A stretch of 64,000 nucleotides of DNA from an uncultured Hoeflea sp. (lineage in GTDB: Bacteria; Pseudomonadota; Alphaproteobacteria; Rhizobiales; Rhizobiaceae): positions 558,001 to 622,000 of the forward strand of contig NZ_CANMVK010000001.1 of assembly GCF_947501405.1 (NCBI RefSeq). Reading direction: 5' to 3'. Made by a program: the position numbers and the translations under genes. This document shows positions 34,990 to 45,381 of this stretch, in pieces; positions within the stretch are counted from its first letter, which is position 1, and each line of letters opens with the position of its first letter. The notes below the pieces were generated by a model. It made no database searches and was not told where the DNA came from. It saw only the letters and a list, made by a program, of their open reading frames with translations.

Positions 34990-37041
34990 TTACCGGCGGC
35001 CAAACCGCAGATCGGATTCGATCCGGGCGCTTTGACCCAGCCGAGCCTTGTAGATCTGATAGTTTTCCAAAACACGCTGCACATAGTGGCGGGTTTCGGT
35101 GAACGGGATTTTTTCGATCCAGTCGACCACTTCATCGAGCGGGCGCCCGCGCGGGTCACCGAAACGTTCGATCCATTGCGGCACCCGGCGGGGGCCGGCG
35201 TTGTAAGCCACGAAGGTCAGCACGTAGGAGCCGCCGAAATCGCGGATCTGTTCGCCCAGAAAATGCGCGCCCAGCGTGGCGTTGTAACCTGCATCGGTTG
35301 TCAGGCGCCGTTTGGAGTAGGGAAGACCGTGGCGCGACGCCACGCCTTTTGCGGTGCCGGGCAGCAATTGCAGCAATCCGCGTGCGTTGGCGGGCGAGAC
35401 CGCGGCCTTGTTGAAGGCACTTTCCTGCCGGGCGATGGAATAGGCCAGCGCCTTGCCCGATCCGTCGATGTCGGCGCTGCGCGGCACTGCACCGAGCGGA
35501 TAGGCGAGGGCTGCGACATCGAGACCGCGGTTCCAGGCGATCTTGCCAACCTGGAGCGAGAGCTGGTGGTTGCCGCGCTTTTCAGCCATGGCGGCAAGGA
35601 TTGCCAGTTCACCGGGGCTGTCGAGCTCGCGCGCCAGTGCGCGGTAGAGACTGTCGGCGCGCCACTCGAAGCCTGCGCCTTCCAGTTTCCGGATTGCCTG
35701 AACAGCCTCCCGCCCGGCAAAACGGGCGCGGTCGGCGGCAACCGGAGCGGGATAGGCGATGTTGAGCGATTTGCGACCGAGTTTGGCGCTGGCGAGTTGA
35801 CCATAAAACGCGGTGGGATAGCGCGCGGCACGGGCGTAGTGGCCGCTTGGCTCGCCGGGGCCTCCGGCTTCAGCCGCCCGGCCAAGCCAGTAGTGAGCGC
35901 GGGCTTTCGAGATCTGCCCTTCTACGACCTTGAGGATGTTGGCGAAATGCCGTGCCGCGGTCTTGCCGTCGCCGAGCCCGCGCAGAGCGTACCATCCAGC
36001 ATGAAATTCGGCCTCGGCGATGTCGGCGGGGCTCTGCGCCAGATGTGCGGCGGCCAGGCGGTAGGCGCTGCGGGCATCTCCTTTTTCGAACAGATCGCGG
36101 CTGACAACCCGTGCCTCGATCCACCATTCGTCGGGATCGACCAGGGCCGCCCGGTCGCGCGGCATCTTGGCAAGCAGGGATGCGGCTTGGCTGTCGCGCT
36201 CGATCTTGCGCAAATGCTGGATCCGCAAAAAGAGATAGGCGGGATCATTGTGCCAGCTCGCGTGAACCTTGGCGATGGCGCGGGCCGCAGTGTCAGGATT
36301 GCGGATCACGGCAGCCCAGGCCGTAAACAGCGATTGCGCCTTGGCCTTGCCCGCCAGCGATTTCGCCTCCGTGACGCGATCCCGGTATAGCAGCATTTCC
36401 ATGCGGCGTTTGTGATCGGCCGGGGTAAGCAGACCGTCGAATTCGGCCATGAAGGCCTTGGCGTCCTTGTCCTTCATGGAAGCGGTCCGCCAGAAGCTGG
36501 CGGCGAGCGTGCGGGCGCGGTCGCGTTCACCCGTGGTGAGCAGCGCCCGGGCGAGGATCATTGCGCCCTTGACGGTTTCGGGTCGGGTGGTGCCAAAGGC
36601 TGCGAGAACCTGACGGGCGGGCGGGTTCTCAAAGTAGAGCGCGCGCTCGGAGAGGGCGCGCAAGGAGGTCAGGCCGGGCCAGCCCTTCAGTTCTGCGGCG
36701 GCGGCAGCGATTTCGCCCGATGGCACGCCCTCGAGTCCCGACACGGCGATCGCCCAGGTAAGGATGTGATGATCCAGCGTGCCGCGCCGCATGGCGTCAC
36801 GGATCGAACGGGCGCGATTAATGTCCTTGTCGCCCAGCGCCTCCAGGCCGGTCTTGAGCGCACGGCTGGCGGGTGCGGTCGCGCCGGCGCGGGGAACGGC
36901 TGCAACGGTTTCGTTGCTGACGGTTTGCGGCTTGGGCACCGGCAGCGGGACCTTGCCACTGGGAAGCGGGGCCGCGTGCGCCAGGCCTGTCAGGCTGAAG
37001 CAGATCGTTACAAGCGCGGCAAAGACGGTCTTTGACATCAT
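34990..37041 (-). CDS. Soluble lytic murein transglycosylase (Slt-like)
   Basis: Periplasmic peptidoglycan lyase of 683 residues. It has a signal peptide (cleavage after LTGLAHA, about 23), a long alpha-helical superhelical domain (about 60-510), and a C-terminal SLT domain (about 520-665) with catalytic Glu in SIARQESAFN, GLLQLLPGTAK and VAYNAGPRRV. It cuts the MurNAc-GlcNAc bond to give anhydro-muropeptides during wall turnover. The start is ATG 37041 (or 37038); the frame is open further upstream to 37197, but that would place 52 residues before the signal peptide. Confidence 0.93.
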   Translation of the reverse strand: MMSKTVFAALVTICFSLTGLAHAAPLPSGKVPLPVPKPQTVSNETVAAVPRAGATAPASRALKTGLEALGDKDINRARSIRDAMRRGTLDHHILTWAIAVSGLEGVPSGEIAAAAAELKGWPGLTSLRALSERALYFENPPARQVLAAFGTTRPETVKGAMILARALLTTGERDRARTLAASFWRTASMKDKDAKAFMAEFDGLLTPADHKRRMEMLLYRDRVTEAKSLAGKAKAQSLFTAWAAVIRNPDTAARAIAKVHASWHNDPAYLFLRIQHLRKIERDSQAASLLAKMPRDRAALVDPDEWWIEARVVSRDLFEKGDARSAYRLAAAHLAQSPADIAEAEFHAGWYALRGLGDGKTAARHFANILKVVEGQISKARAHYWLGRAAEAGGPGEPSGHYARAARYPTAFYGQLASAKLGRKSLNIAYPAPVAADRARFAGREAVQAIRKLEGAGFEWRADSLYRALARELDSPGELAILAAMAEKRGNHQLSLQVGKIAWNRGLDVAALAYPLGAVPRSADIDGSGKALAYSIARQESAFNKAAVSPANARGLLQLLPGTAKGVASRHGLPYSKRRLTTDAGYNATLGAHFLGEQIRDFGGSYVLTFVAYNAGPRRVPQWIERFGDPRGRPLDEVVDWIEKIPFTETRHYVQRVLENYQIYKARLGQSARIESDLRFGRR

Positions 37042-37385
37042 GATATGGGATCCGGATTGATCGTTGTCGGCTTTGAGGTGGCGTGATGGCCTCCCCGAAC
37101 CGGCCAAGTCCATCCAGTCTGTTGCCGCTTCAAGATCGCATGCGGGTGGTGAAGCAACAGTTAAGCAAACCTTATCGGCTTCACTCAAATACAACATTCG
37201 GGCATATTTGCGGACCGCACCGGCGCGACCTGCGGTTCAGGCGCGGAAATGTCTGTTTCGGCGCGCAAAAGCGCCGGCCGGAGCCCGGTAAGGCTTTTCC
37301 AAAGCGTGGATTTCCTGTATCGGCTGCCACATTGGATTGCCTGCGGTGCCTGTGGCGCTCCGGGTGTGAATTATTGGAGACCAGC
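37042..37385. other. Divergent intergenic region, transglycosylase/dapA
   Basis: About 340 bases carrying the promoters of both genes. The dapA frame stays open through it, but there is no ribosome site or family similarity before 37386. Confidence 0.5.
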
Positions 37386-38267
37386 ATGTTCAAGGGTTCG
37401 ATGCCAGCCCTCATTACCCCCTTTGCCGAAGATGGCGCTGTCGATGAGGATGCGTTTGCGCGTCATGTCGACCGCATGGTCAAGGCGGGCAGCCACGGCC
37501 TTGTGCCGGTTGGCACCACGGGGGAGTCTCCGACGCTGACTCATGCCGAGCACAAGCGCGTGGTTGAACTGTGTATCGAGGTCTCGGATGGCCGGGCGCC
37601 AGTGATTGCCGGCGCGGGGTCGAACAACACCGCCGAGGCGATCGAGCTTGCGGTGCACGCCGAGCAGGCAGGCGCCGATGCGGTGCTGGTGGTTACGCCC
37701 TATTACAACAAGCCAACCCAACGTGGGCTCTACGCGCATTTCGCAGCTGTTGCGAAGGCCACCAAGCTGCCGATCATCATCTACAACATTCCGCCGCGGT
37801 CGGTGATCGATATGTCGGTCCAAACGATGGCGGCGCTGCACAAGGACTTTCCGACGATTATCGGTGTTAAGGACGCAACGGCCAATCTGGCCCGGGTGCC
37901 GGAGCAGCGGATGGCCTGCGGCAAGGATTTCGTTCAGCTCTCCGGCGAAGATCCGACCGCGCTTGGCTTTAACGCCCATGGCGGTGTCGGCTGCATTTCG
38001 GTGACGGCCAATGTCGCGCCGGGCGAATGCGCGGCGTTCCAGGAAGCGACGCTTCGCGGCGACTATCCCGCGGCGCTGGCCCTGCTTGACCGGCTTATGC
38101 CGCTGCACAAGGCGATCTTCACCGAACCGGGTGTGGCGGGGGTCAAATACTGTCTGGCCAGGATGGGTCTGATGCACAATGTCGTGCGTTCGCCGCTGAC
38201 CACAGTGGAGGCGTCGACCGCGGCGCTGCTCGATGCGGCGCTCGACCAGGCGGGTGTATCGGCCTGA
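37386..38267 (+). CDS. dapA: 4-hydroxy-tetrahydrodipicolinate synthase
   Basis: Condenses pyruvate with aspartate semialdehyde, the first committed step to diaminopimelate and lysine. It has 293 residues, the normal length. [12 protein letters not shown] begins the barrel; GTTGESPTL binds pyruvate; the catalytic Tyr is in [15 protein letters not shown], the triad Tyr being replaced or contributed in YNIPPRS; and the Schiff-base Lys is in IGVKDAT. GGAGA lies about six bases before ATG 37386. smpB follows after two bases, a pairing common in this order. Confidence 0.96.
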   Translation: MFKGSMPALITPFAEDGAVDEDAFARHVDRMVKAGSHGLVPVGTTGESPTLTHAEHKRVVELCIEVSDGRAPVIAGAGSNNTAEAIELAVHAEQAGADAVLVVTPYYNKPTQRGLYAHFAAVAKATKLPIIIYNIPPRSVIDMSVQTMAALHKDFPTIIGVKDATANLARVPEQRMACGKDFVQLSGEDPTALGFNAHGGVGCISVTANVAPGECAAFQEATLRGDYPAALALLDRLMPLHKAIFTEPGVAGVKYCLARMGLMHNVVRSPLTTVEASTAALLDAALDQAGVSA

Positions 38268-38269
38268 TC

Positions 38270-38749
38270 ATGGCGCCATCCAACAGCAAGGACCAGGCCC
38301 GCAAGATCGTGGCGGAGAACCGCAAGGCGCGTTTCAACTACGAAATCGTCGACACGTTCGAGGCCGGACTGGTGCTGACCGGAACCGAGGTTAAATCTCT
38401 GAGGGAAGGCAAGGCCAACATTGCCGAATCCTACGCCAATGAAGAAGGCGGGGAGATGTGGCTGATCAACTCCTACGTTCCAGAATATCTGCAGGCAAAC
38501 CGCTTCAACCACGAAACCCGGCGACGCCGGAAGATATTGCTGAAGTCGCGTGAGATCGCGCGGTTGGGGCAGGCGGTGCAGCGCGACGGCATGACCCTGG
38601 TGCCGCTGAAAATCTACTTCAACGACAAGGGCCGGGCGAAGCTCGAACTGGCCTTGGCGCGCGGCAAGAAGCTGCATGACAAACGCGAGACCCAGAAGCA
38701 ACGCGACTGGAACCGGCAGAAATCGCGGCTGCTCCGCGAGCGGGGCTGA
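38270..38749 (+). CDS. smpB: SsrA-binding protein
   Basis: Partner of tmRNA in rescuing stalled ribosomes; 159 residues. The oligonucleotide-binding barrel is visible in [20 protein letters not shown] and [17 protein letters not shown]. The C-terminal tail that mimics mRNA in the decoding centre is present ([18 protein letters not shown]). It is co-transcribed with dapA (two-base gap). Confidence 0.96.
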   Translation: MAPSNSKDQARKIVAENRKARFNYEIVDTFEAGLVLTGTEVKSLREGKANIAESYANEEGGEMWLINSYVPEYLQANRFNHETRRRRKILLKSREIARLGQAVQRDGMTLVPLKIYFNDKGRAKLELALARGKKLHDKRETQKQRDWNRQKSRLLRERG

Positions 38750-38814
38750 CCGGCGCGCTTGCGTGGTCTGAACTTTGCGGGCATTGCTGAATGTGTCGCA
38801 GCACAGACAGCGGT

Positions 38815-39456
38815 CTATTTCAGATAGGCAGCGACATCTTCGAACACGGCGTTGAACATCTGGGGCGTCAGACGCCCGGTATTGGTGTTGTAGCGCGAGC
38901 AGTGGTAGCTTGAGAAGATCTGGATCCCGTCGATTGCGGTTTGCGCCTGATGGCCGAACGGGTGCGCCGACACCTTGCCCCCCAGCCCCCGCACCGTGCT
39001 GTCATGGGCAATCTTGCCCAGCGTGACGATGGCCTTGAGATTGATGAGGGATTGGATGGTCGCGGTGAGAAAGCTGCGGCAGGTGTTGATCTCGGCGCCG
39101 ACCGGCTTGTTTTCCGGCGGTACGCACCTGACCGCATTGGTAATGGCGGTGCGAACCAGTTCCAGCCGGTCATCGGGCCGGGCATCGTAATTGCCGCGAG
39201 CCAGGCCATGAGCGCCCAGCGTCTGATAAAGCAGATCACCCGCAAAATCGCCGGTAAATGGCCGCCCGGTGCGATTGGCGCCGCGCAGTCCCGGCGCCAA
39301 TCCGACGATCAGCAGTTCGGTTGATGGCTTGCCGGCGGCCGGGTACCAGGTGGTGACCGGACCATTGTGCCAGTCCGGATGGCGCTCACGGATTTCCACA
39401 ATGAAGCCGCGCAGACGCGGGCACAGGCTGCAATCATGGTCCGGTTCAGTCATCAT
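38815..39456 (-). CDS. Uracil-DNA glycosylase, family 5 (UDGb) type
   Basis: Base-excision repair enzyme of 213 residues. Motif A is GLAPGLRGANRTGRPFTGD, where the family lacks the polar catalytic residue of family 1. Motif B is SYHCSRYNTNTGRLT, matching the UDGb H-x-S-x-x-N-T-x-T-G-R-L pattern with Cys in place of Pro. The N-terminal CSLCPRLRGF and C-RC segments could coordinate an iron-sulfur cluster, as in family 4/5 enzymes. It removes uracil and other deaminated bases from DNA. Confidence 0.9.
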   Translation of the reverse strand: MMTEPDHDCSLCPRLRGFIVEIRERHPDWHNGPVTTWYPAAGKPSTELLIVGLAPGLRGANRTGRPFTGDFAGDLLYQTLGAHGLARGNYDARPDDRLELVRTAITNAVRCVPPENKPVGAEINTCRSFLTATIQSLINLKAIVTLGKIAHDSTVRGLGGKVSAHPFGHQAQTAIDGIQIFSSYHCSRYNTNTGRLTPQMFNAVFEDVAAYLK

Positions 39457-39492
39457 CCCGCCGCAATGCGCACCCGCCTTGCGGCCGGGCTA

Positions 39493-40080
39493 TCAATCGT
39501 ATTCGTCGTCATCCTCGTCCTGCGCCACGGGCGCGGGGCGCTGCGGGCGTTCGGACGGGTCCCTGCCGATTTCTGCTTTCAGGCTGGTCAGGTCAAGGAA
39601 ATAATCCGCCTGACGGCGCAAATCGTCGGCAATCATCGGCGGCTGGGTGGACAGCGAAGAGACCACTGTGACCTTGCGCCCCTTGCGCTGCAAGGCCTCG
39701 ACCAGCGAGGTGAAATCGCCGTCGCCGGAAAAGATCACCAGATGGTCAACCACCTCGGCCTGTTCCATGGCATCGATGGCAAGTTCAATGTCCATGTTGC
39801 CTTTAACTTTCCTGCGGCCCATGGAATCTGTAAATTCCTTGGCAGGTTTGGTTACAACCTTGTATCCGTTGTAGTCGAGCCAATCAATCAATGGCCGAAT
39901 AGATGAATATTCCTGATCTTCGATCAATGCGGTGTAATAATAAGCTCTTAGAAGATAGCCGCGTGACTGAAAAGATTTGAGAAGTTTTCGGTAATCAATG
40001 TCGAAATTCAGACTCTTCGAGGCGGCGTAGAGATTCGCGCCATCTATAAAAAGTGCAATTTTTTCTCTAGGATCAAACAC
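39493..40080 (-). CDS. NYN (LabA-like PIN) domain protein
   Basis: Protein of 195 residues with a PIN-fold nuclease-like domain: ALFIDGANLYAA (first acidic strand), KGNMDIELAIDAM and VIFSGDGDFTSLVEALQ carry the conserved Asp residues. The C-terminal tail is acidic. Close rhizobial relatives start at FDPREK. GTG 40080, preceded by GGAAGGA about nine bases upstream, fits this, whereas ATG 40107 has no ribosome site. NYN proteins are putative RNases; the target is unknown. Divergent from rpoZ. Confidence 0.9.
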   Translation of the reverse strand: MFDPREKIALFIDGANLYAASKSLNFDIDYRKLLKSFQSRGYLLRAYYYTALIEDQEYSSIRPLIDWLDYNGYKVVTKPAKEFTDSMGRRKVKGNMDIELAIDAMEQAEVVDHLVIFSGDGDFTSLVEALQRKGRKVTVVSSLSTQPPMIADDLRRQADYFLDLTSLKAEIGRDPSERPQRPAPVAQDEDDDEYD

Positions 40081-40452
40081 TTTAGAATTTCCTTCCTGAA
40101 ATGCCATTGGGTCTTTGTATTGGCTCGCGCGTCGCTTGCGCTAAAGGGGTTAACACCAGTTTGAGCGGTTCATCATCACTTGGTCGCCCGTTGCAGTCAT
40201 TTTTCCGACTCACTAATGGCGGGTGCGGTAGCAAATGTTGCGCTTGCCGATGTTTTTCAAGTGGTAATTCGGCGGGGATGACTTTTATATACAGCATATG
40301 CTAATAAACCCGTTCGCGGAGGGGCATATGGCCCCCGCATGACGGGTGAACAGCCCCAATTCGTCCCAATCCGCCCAAATGACTTGAAATTGCCGCACAA
40401 TGCGGTTATCGGCAGGTCACATCCCCCCATCGCAGTTTGTAAAGGACAGGCA
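40081..40452. other. Divergent intergenic region, NYN gene/rpoZ
   Basis: About 370 bases holding the rpoZ promoter. An AT-rich spot with AGCATATGCT (a 10-base palindrome) lies at about 40293-40303. The frame in front of rpoZ is open from 40339 but lacks family similarity. Confidence 0.45.
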
Positions 40453-40854
40453 ATGGCCCGCGTCACAGTCGAAGATTGCATCGACAAAGTCGAAAACCGT
40501 TTTGAACTGGTTCTGCTTGCCAGCCATCGCGCTCGTCAGATTTCCCAGGGCGGTCAGATCACCATCGCCCGCGACAACGACAAGAACCCGGTCGTCGCGC
40601 TTCGCGAAATCGCCGATGAGACCCTGTCGCCCGGCGATCTGAAAGAAGACCTGATCCACTCGCTGCAAAAGCATGTCGAAGTGGACGAGCCGGAGCCCGA
40701 TCCGGAAAACCTCATCCCTGCCGGCGAGGTGGTCGCCGAGACCGTGGTCGAAGACGATCAGCCCGAGGGCGTTTCTTTTGCCTCGATGTCGGAAGAAGAG
40801 CTTCTCGCCGGTATCGAAGGGCTTGTGCCGCCGGAAAAAAGCGACGACTATTGA
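40453..40854 (+). CDS. rpoZ: RNA polymerase omega subunit
   Basis: Small RNA polymerase subunit of 133 residues that helps assemble the beta-prime subunit. The [20 protein letters not shown] start and [10 protein letters not shown] segment are diagnostic. AGGACAGG precedes ATG 40453. The acidic C-terminal extension is usual in this order. rsh lies 130 bases downstream, the common rpoZ-relA/spoT pairing. Confidence 0.97.
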   Translation: MARVTVEDCIDKVENRFELVLLASHRARQISQGGQITIARDNDKNPVVALREIADETLSPGDLKEDLIHSLQKHVEVDEPEPDPENLIPAGEVVAETVVEDDQPEGVSFASMSEEELLAGIEGLVPPEKSDDY

Positions 40855-40984
40855 TCCTGCGGCGGGCGTCCCTGGAACCGTCCCGGTTCTCAGGGCGCCG
40901 CCGGACTGCCGAAAGACTGCTGATGCGATGTGATGCGCCGGTCGTTGGATTCGGCGCATTGTCTTGTTTTGGAGCTGCACGTCC

Positions 40985-43225
40985 ATGATGCGTCAGTACG
41001 AGCTCGTCGAGCGCGTGCAAAAATACAAGCCGGATGTCAACGAGGCCCTGCTCAACAAGGCCTATGTTTACGCTATGCAGAAGCACGGCAAGCAGACCCG
41101 TGCGAGCGGCGATCCCTATATTTCCCATCCGCTGGAGGTGGCGGCGATCCTGACCGAGATGCGGCTTGATGAGTCTACGATTGCCGTTGCGCTGCTTCAC
41201 GACACCATCGAGGATACCTCGGCCACTCGCGCCGAGATCGACGAGTTGTTCGGCGAGGATATCGGCCGTCTTGTCGAGGGCCTGACCAAGATCAAGAAGC
41301 TTGATCTGGTCACCAAGCGCGCCAAGCAGGCCGAAAACCTGCGCAAGCTGCTCTTGGCGATTTCCGACGATGTGCGGGTGCTGCTGGTCAAGCTCGCCGA
41401 CCGTCTCCACAACATGCGCACGCTCGAGCATGTGCCGCCTGAAAAGCGCACCCGCATTGCCGAGGAAACCATGGAAATCTATGCGCCGCTTGCCGGCCGC
41501 ATGGGCATTCAGGCGATGCGTGAAGAGCTTGAGGAACTGGCGTTCCAGAACATCAACCGCGAAGCCTATGAAACGGTCACCGGCAAGCTGGCCGAACTGT
41601 CGGAAGCCAATCGCGATCTGATCCACACGATCGAACAGGAGCTGTCTTCGCTGTTCGTCGAGCAAGGATTGGAGGCGGTCGTCAAGGGAAGGCAGAAAAA
41701 GGCCTATTCGGTCTTTCGCAAGATGCAGTCCAAATCGCTGTCCTTCGAGCAGCTTTCCGATGTGTTCGGGTTTCGGATCATTGTCGCCACCGAGGCCGAT
41801 TGCTACCGGGCGCTGGGGATCGTGCATATGCGCTGGTCGGTGGTGCCGGGACGGTTCAAGGATTACATCTCCACGCCCAAGCAGAACGACTACCGTTCGA
41901 TCCACACCACCATTGTCGGGCCTTCGCGCCAGCGCGTCGAACTGCAGATCCGCACGCGCCTGATGCAGGATGTGGCCGACCGCGGGGTCGCCGCCCATGC
42001 GCTTTACAAGGATGCATCCGACGAGGGCGAGACGGCGCTTTTGTCAAAGGATTCGCGGGCCTATTCCTGGCTTCGCCAGACCATCGAGGCGCTGTCGGTC
42101 GGCGACAATCCGGAGGATTTTCTCGAACACACCAAGCTGGAGCTGTTCCAGGACCAGGTGTTCTGCTTCACACCCAAGGGACAACTGATCGCGCTGCCGC
42201 GCGGGGCGACGCCGATCGATTTTGCCTATGCGGTGCACACCGACATCGGCGACACTTGCGTCGGCGCCAAGATCAATGGCCGGATCATGCCGCTGGTCAC
42301 CCGGCTGGCCAATGGCGACGAGGTCGAAATCCTGCGCTCGGGCGTTCAGGTGCCGCCACCGGCCTGGGAGGAAATCGTGGTGACCGGCAAGGCGCGCGCA
42401 GCAATCCGGCGGGCCACTAGGGCGGCGGTGCGCAAACAATATTCAGGCCTCGGCATGCGCATTCTCGAGCGCACCTTCAGCCGCGCCGGCAAGCCCCTGT
42501 CGCGTGAAAGCCTCAAACCCGTGTTGCACCGGCTCGGCCACAAGGATGTCGAGGATGCGCTGGCTGCGGTCGGGCGCGGCGAACTGGTCTCCGAGGACGT
42601 GTTTCAGGCGGTCTATCCCAATCATCAGGAAACGCGCGTGTCGGCGCGCAAACCCGCTGACGAAGGCTGGTTCAACCTGCGCAGTGCGGCGGGTCTGATC
42701 TTCCGGCTGCCGGGACTTGGCAAATCACAGCGGGCGGCCAAGGCGTCGCGGCGGGCCGGCAATGGCGATGGCAGCGACGCGATGCCGATCCGCGGCATGG
42801 ATGACAATGCGGTGGTGCGTTTCGGCCCCGGCGGCGCGGTGCCGGGTGACCGTATCGTCGGCATTATGGAGCCCGGCGCCGGGATCACCATTCATCCGAT
42901 CCAGTCGCCGGAACTGACGAAATACGACGATCAGCCCAGCCGCTGGATCGATATTCGCTGGGATATCGACGAGAACAACAAGAACAGGTTCCCCGCCCGG
43001 GTCCTGGTGACCGCCATCAACGCGCCGGGAACGCTGGCGGAAGTCGCGCAGGTGGTTGCGGCCAGCGAGACCAATATCCAGAATCTGTCCATGGTCCGGG
43101 TCGCGGCGGATTTTACCGAAATGCTGGTCGATCTTCAGGTCTGGGACCTCAAGCACCTCAATCAGCTCATTGCCCAGCTCAAAGCGCTGGAATCGGTTTC
43201 AACCGTGGAACGGATTTACGAGTAG
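40985..43225 (+). CDS. rsh: Bifunctional (p)ppGpp synthetase/hydrolase (Rsh/SpoT type)
   Basis: Stringent-response enzyme of 746 residues. The hydrolase HD domain is intact (ISHPLEVAAIL, LLHDTIEDTSA). The synthetase domain has PGRFKDYISTPKQNDYRSIH; the RFKD form of the RxKD motif marks bifunctional enzymes. A TGS domain (FCFTPKGQLIALPRGATPIDF), a middle zinc-finger/helical region and a C-terminal ACT domain (about 670-745) complete the family layout. GGAG is ten bases before ATG 40985; ATG 40988 is equally possible. As the only long Rsh in view it probably makes and degrades (p)ppGpp. Confidence 0.95.
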   Translation: MMRQYELVERVQKYKPDVNEALLNKAYVYAMQKHGKQTRASGDPYISHPLEVAAILTEMRLDESTIAVALLHDTIEDTSATRAEIDELFGEDIGRLVEGLTKIKKLDLVTKRAKQAENLRKLLLAISDDVRVLLVKLADRLHNMRTLEHVPPEKRTRIAEETMEIYAPLAGRMGIQAMREELEELAFQNINREAYETVTGKLAELSEANRDLIHTIEQELSSLFVEQGLEAVVKGRQKKAYSVFRKMQSKSLSFEQLSDVFGFRIIVATEADCYRALGIVHMRWSVVPGRFKDYISTPKQNDYRSIHTTIVGPSRQRVELQIRTRLMQDVADRGVAAHALYKDASDEGETALLSKDSRAYSWLRQTIEALSVGDNPEDFLEHTKLELFQDQVFCFTPKGQLIALPRGATPIDFAYAVHTDIGDTCVGAKINGRIMPLVTRLANGDEVEILRSGVQVPPPAWEEIVVTGKARAAIRRATRAAVRKQYSGLGMRILERTFSRAGKPLSRESLKPVLHRLGHKDVEDALAAVGRGELVSEDVFQAVYPNHQETRVSARKPADEGWFNLRSAAGLIFRLPGLGKSQRAAKASRRAGNGDGSDAMPIRGMDDNAVVRFGPGGAVPGDRIVGIMEPGAGITIHPIQSPELTKYDDQPSRWIDIRWDIDENNKNRFPARVLVTAINAPGTLAEVAQVVAASETNIQNLSMVRVAADFTEMLVDLQVWDLKHLNQLIAQLKALESVSTVERIYE

Positions 43226-43524
43226 TGCGCTGATCGGAACCAAGGGCGACACCCTTTGGACAGACGAGCTGTCTGTGACACGGGCTGCCTTGCCCGAAAG
43301 TGCAGCTTGTGCGCTGTTGTCCGCCCGACCTAGTGTGGCGAGCCATCAAGTGTTTGTGAGGTTCAATGGCAGCGGAATGGCCGTAAATGGAATGGCGTCT
43401 TTACCAGTTCTTCGCTCTTGGCCGCGATAATTGGGCACCTCGCCTGCGATCTGGCCGGAGATGAGCGGGATTAGTCCCGGAGCTGACTTAGGGTTGACAC
43501 AAAAAGAGCGATATACGGACCGCA

Positions 43525-44136
43525 ATGCTGTTTCGCCGCCGAAGACCAGAGGGAATTTTCAACCGGATGCGCATCGCGCTCTGGCCACGGCGGTCTTTCG
43601 TTCGTTCGTTTCAGTATTTCATCAAGCGGGTGTTGCGCCTGACGGCAACCCCGCACGCCATCGCTGCCGGCGTGGCCGCGGGCGTGTTCGCCTCCTGGAC
43701 ACCGCTTCTGGGTTTTCATTTCGTGCTGGCATTCGTCTTCGCGTTCATTCTGGCCGGCAACATGGTGGCTGCGGCGCTGGGCACTGCGTTCGGAAATCCA
43801 ATCTCGTTTCCGTTCATCTGGGCGTTGACATTGAAAACCGGGAATCTGCTGATCGGCGCTCCGGCTGGCGCAGAGCATCGTCACATCGACCTCAAACCGC
43901 TGTTGATGCACCTTGATTTCAGCCAGTTGTGGGAGCCGGTGCTCAAGCCGATGCTGATCGGCTGTATCCCGCCGGGCATGTTCACGGCGATCACGTTCTA
44001 TCTGTTGACCTATTGGGGCGTGACCGCGTTCCAGACGCGCCGCAAATCGCGGCTGGCGGCGCGCGCCCGGGCGCGAATCCAGGAACTGAAGGCGGCACGC
44101 GCCGAACGTGCGGCGGACAAGGCTGAACGCGCGTGA
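43525..44136 (+). CDS. DUF2062 membrane protein
   Basis: Protein of 203 residues with three to four hydrophobic segments (about 45-105 and 145-170) and the DUF2062 core [20 protein letters not shown] and [12 protein letters not shown]. Basic N- and C-termini ([24 protein letters not shown]) flank the core. Function unknown. It commonly precedes acpS in this order and here overlaps it by four bases. About 300 gene-free bases separate it from rsh. Confidence 0.88.
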   Translation: MLFRRRRPEGIFNRMRIALWPRRSFVRSFQYFIKRVLRLTATPHAIAAGVAAGVFASWTPLLGFHFVLAFVFAFILAGNMVAAALGTAFGNPISFPFIWALTLKTGNLLIGAPAGAEHRHIDLKPLLMHLDFSQLWEPVLKPMLIGCIPPGMFTAITFYLLTYWGVTAFQTRRKSRLAARARARIQELKAARAERAADKAERA

Positions 44137-44534
44137 TCATCGGCATCGGCAGCGACCTGATCGACATCAGGCGAATCGAAAAGACACTGGAGCGGCACGG
44201 CGAGCGGTTCATTGAGCGCTGTTTCACCGAGACCGAACGGCAACGTTCCGAACGCCGCAGGAATCGCGCCGAAAGCTACGCCAAACGGTTTGCGGCCAAG
44301 GAAGCCTGTTCCAAGGCCCTGGGCACCGGACTGTCCAAAGGCGTGTTCTGGCGTGATATGGGCGTGGTCAATCTTCCCGGGGGTCAGCCGACCATGCAGT
44401 TGACCGGCGGTGCGGCCGACCGCTTGAGCCAGATAACGCCGCCGAACATGGACAGCGCCATTCATTTGACAATAACCGATGATTATCCATTGGCGCAGGC
44501 CTTCGTGATTATCGAAGCGCTGCCGCGCGGCTGA
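44133..44534 (+). CDS. acpS: Holo-[acyl-carrier-protein] synthase
   Basis: Transfers 4'-phosphopantetheine from CoA to acyl carrier protein. 133 residues; the metal-binding Asp is in [14 protein letters not shown] and the Glu in [15 protein letters not shown]. It starts with GTG at 44133, whose TG begins the stop of the preceding gene, indicating translational coupling. Confidence 0.96.
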   Translation: MIIGIGSDLIDIRRIEKTLERHGERFIERCFTETERQRSERRRNRAESYAKRFAAKEACSKALGTGLSKGVFWRDMGVVNLPGGQPTMQLTGGAADRLSQITPPNMDSAIHLTITDDYPLAQAFVIIEALPRG

Positions 44535-44631
44535 AACCGGGTTGGCGTGAACCACCACGGGCACAGTTGCCCAGCCCGGCGCAAACCGTTAGAGAGAGCG
44601 CTTGCGCGCCCCTATCCAAGGAATTCCGAAC

Positions 44632-45381
44632 GTGTCAGAGACTACGAAAGAGCAAGCCGGCGGCGGCCTTTGGGAAAACGTCAAAGTGCTGATCCAGGCG
44701 CTTTTGCTTGCGGTCGTCATCCGCACGCTGTTCTTCCAGCCGTTCAGCATCCCCACCGGCTCAATGATGTCGACGCTGCTGGTCGGCGACTATCTGTTCG
44801 TGTCCAAATTTTCCTATGGCTACTCGAAATACTCGATCCCGTTTTCGCCGGACCTGTTTTCCGGTCGGATCTGGTCCGATGAGCCCGAACTGGGGGATGT
44901 CGCGGTGTTCCGTCTGCCGAGCAATCCCAAGCTCGATTACATCAAGCGGGTCGTGGGGCTGCCCGGGGACCGGATTCAGATCAAGAATGGCGTGCTGTTT
45001 ATCAATGGCGAGGCGGTCAAGCGCGAGGAGGCCGGAAGCTATACGCCCGAAGGCCGCTACAATCACGGCACGGATGTGCCGGTCTATCGCGAAACCCTGC
45101 CCAACGGCGTGAGCTACACCACGCTTGACCTTAATCCCAACTCGCCAGGCGACAACACCCGCGAATTCGTGGTGCCGGAAGGCCACTACTTCATGATGGG
45201 CGACAACCGCGACAACTCGCTCGACAGCCGGTTTGATGTCGGTTTCGTGCCGCTTGAGAATTTCATCGGCCGCGCCACCATCATCTTCTTCTCGATTGGC
45301 GAGGACTCTTCGCCGCTGGAAATCTGGAAGTGGCCGACAGATCTGCGTTTCGACCGGTTTTTCAACTCTGCTCAGCGATGA
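44632..45381 (+). CDS. lepB: Signal peptidase I
   Basis: Removes Sec signal peptides at the outer face of the inner membrane. 249 residues. There is one N-terminal membrane helix (about 15-35), the nucleophile Ser in FSIPTGSMMSTLLVGDY, the general-base Lys in LDYIKRVVGLPGDRI, and box E in MGDNRDNSLDSR. GTG 44632 has AGGA nine bases upstream; an in-frame TTG at 44602 is less likely. The stop overlaps rnc. Confidence 0.96.
   Translation: MSETTKEQAGGGLWENVKVLIQALLLAVVIRTLFFQPFSIPTGSMMSTLLVGDYLFVSKFSYGYSKYSIPFSPDLFSGRIWSDEPELGDVAVFRLPSNPKLDYIKRVVGLPGDRIQIKNGVLFINGEAVKREEAGSYTPEGRYNHGTDVPVYRETLPNGVSYTTLDLNPNSPGDNTREFVVPEGHYFMMGDNRDNSLDSRFDVGFVPLENFIGRATIIFFSIGEDSSPLEIWKWPTDLRFDRFFNSAQR

Noticed and set aside
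40712-41998. Open frame of 428 codons antisense to rsh
   Set aside because: The plus strand encodes intact HD and synthetase domains; the antisense product has no recognisable domain.
43226-43524. A gene between rsh and the DUF2062 gene
   Set aside because: Short frames present lack ribosome sites and resemblance to any gene I know at this place; treated as intergenic.
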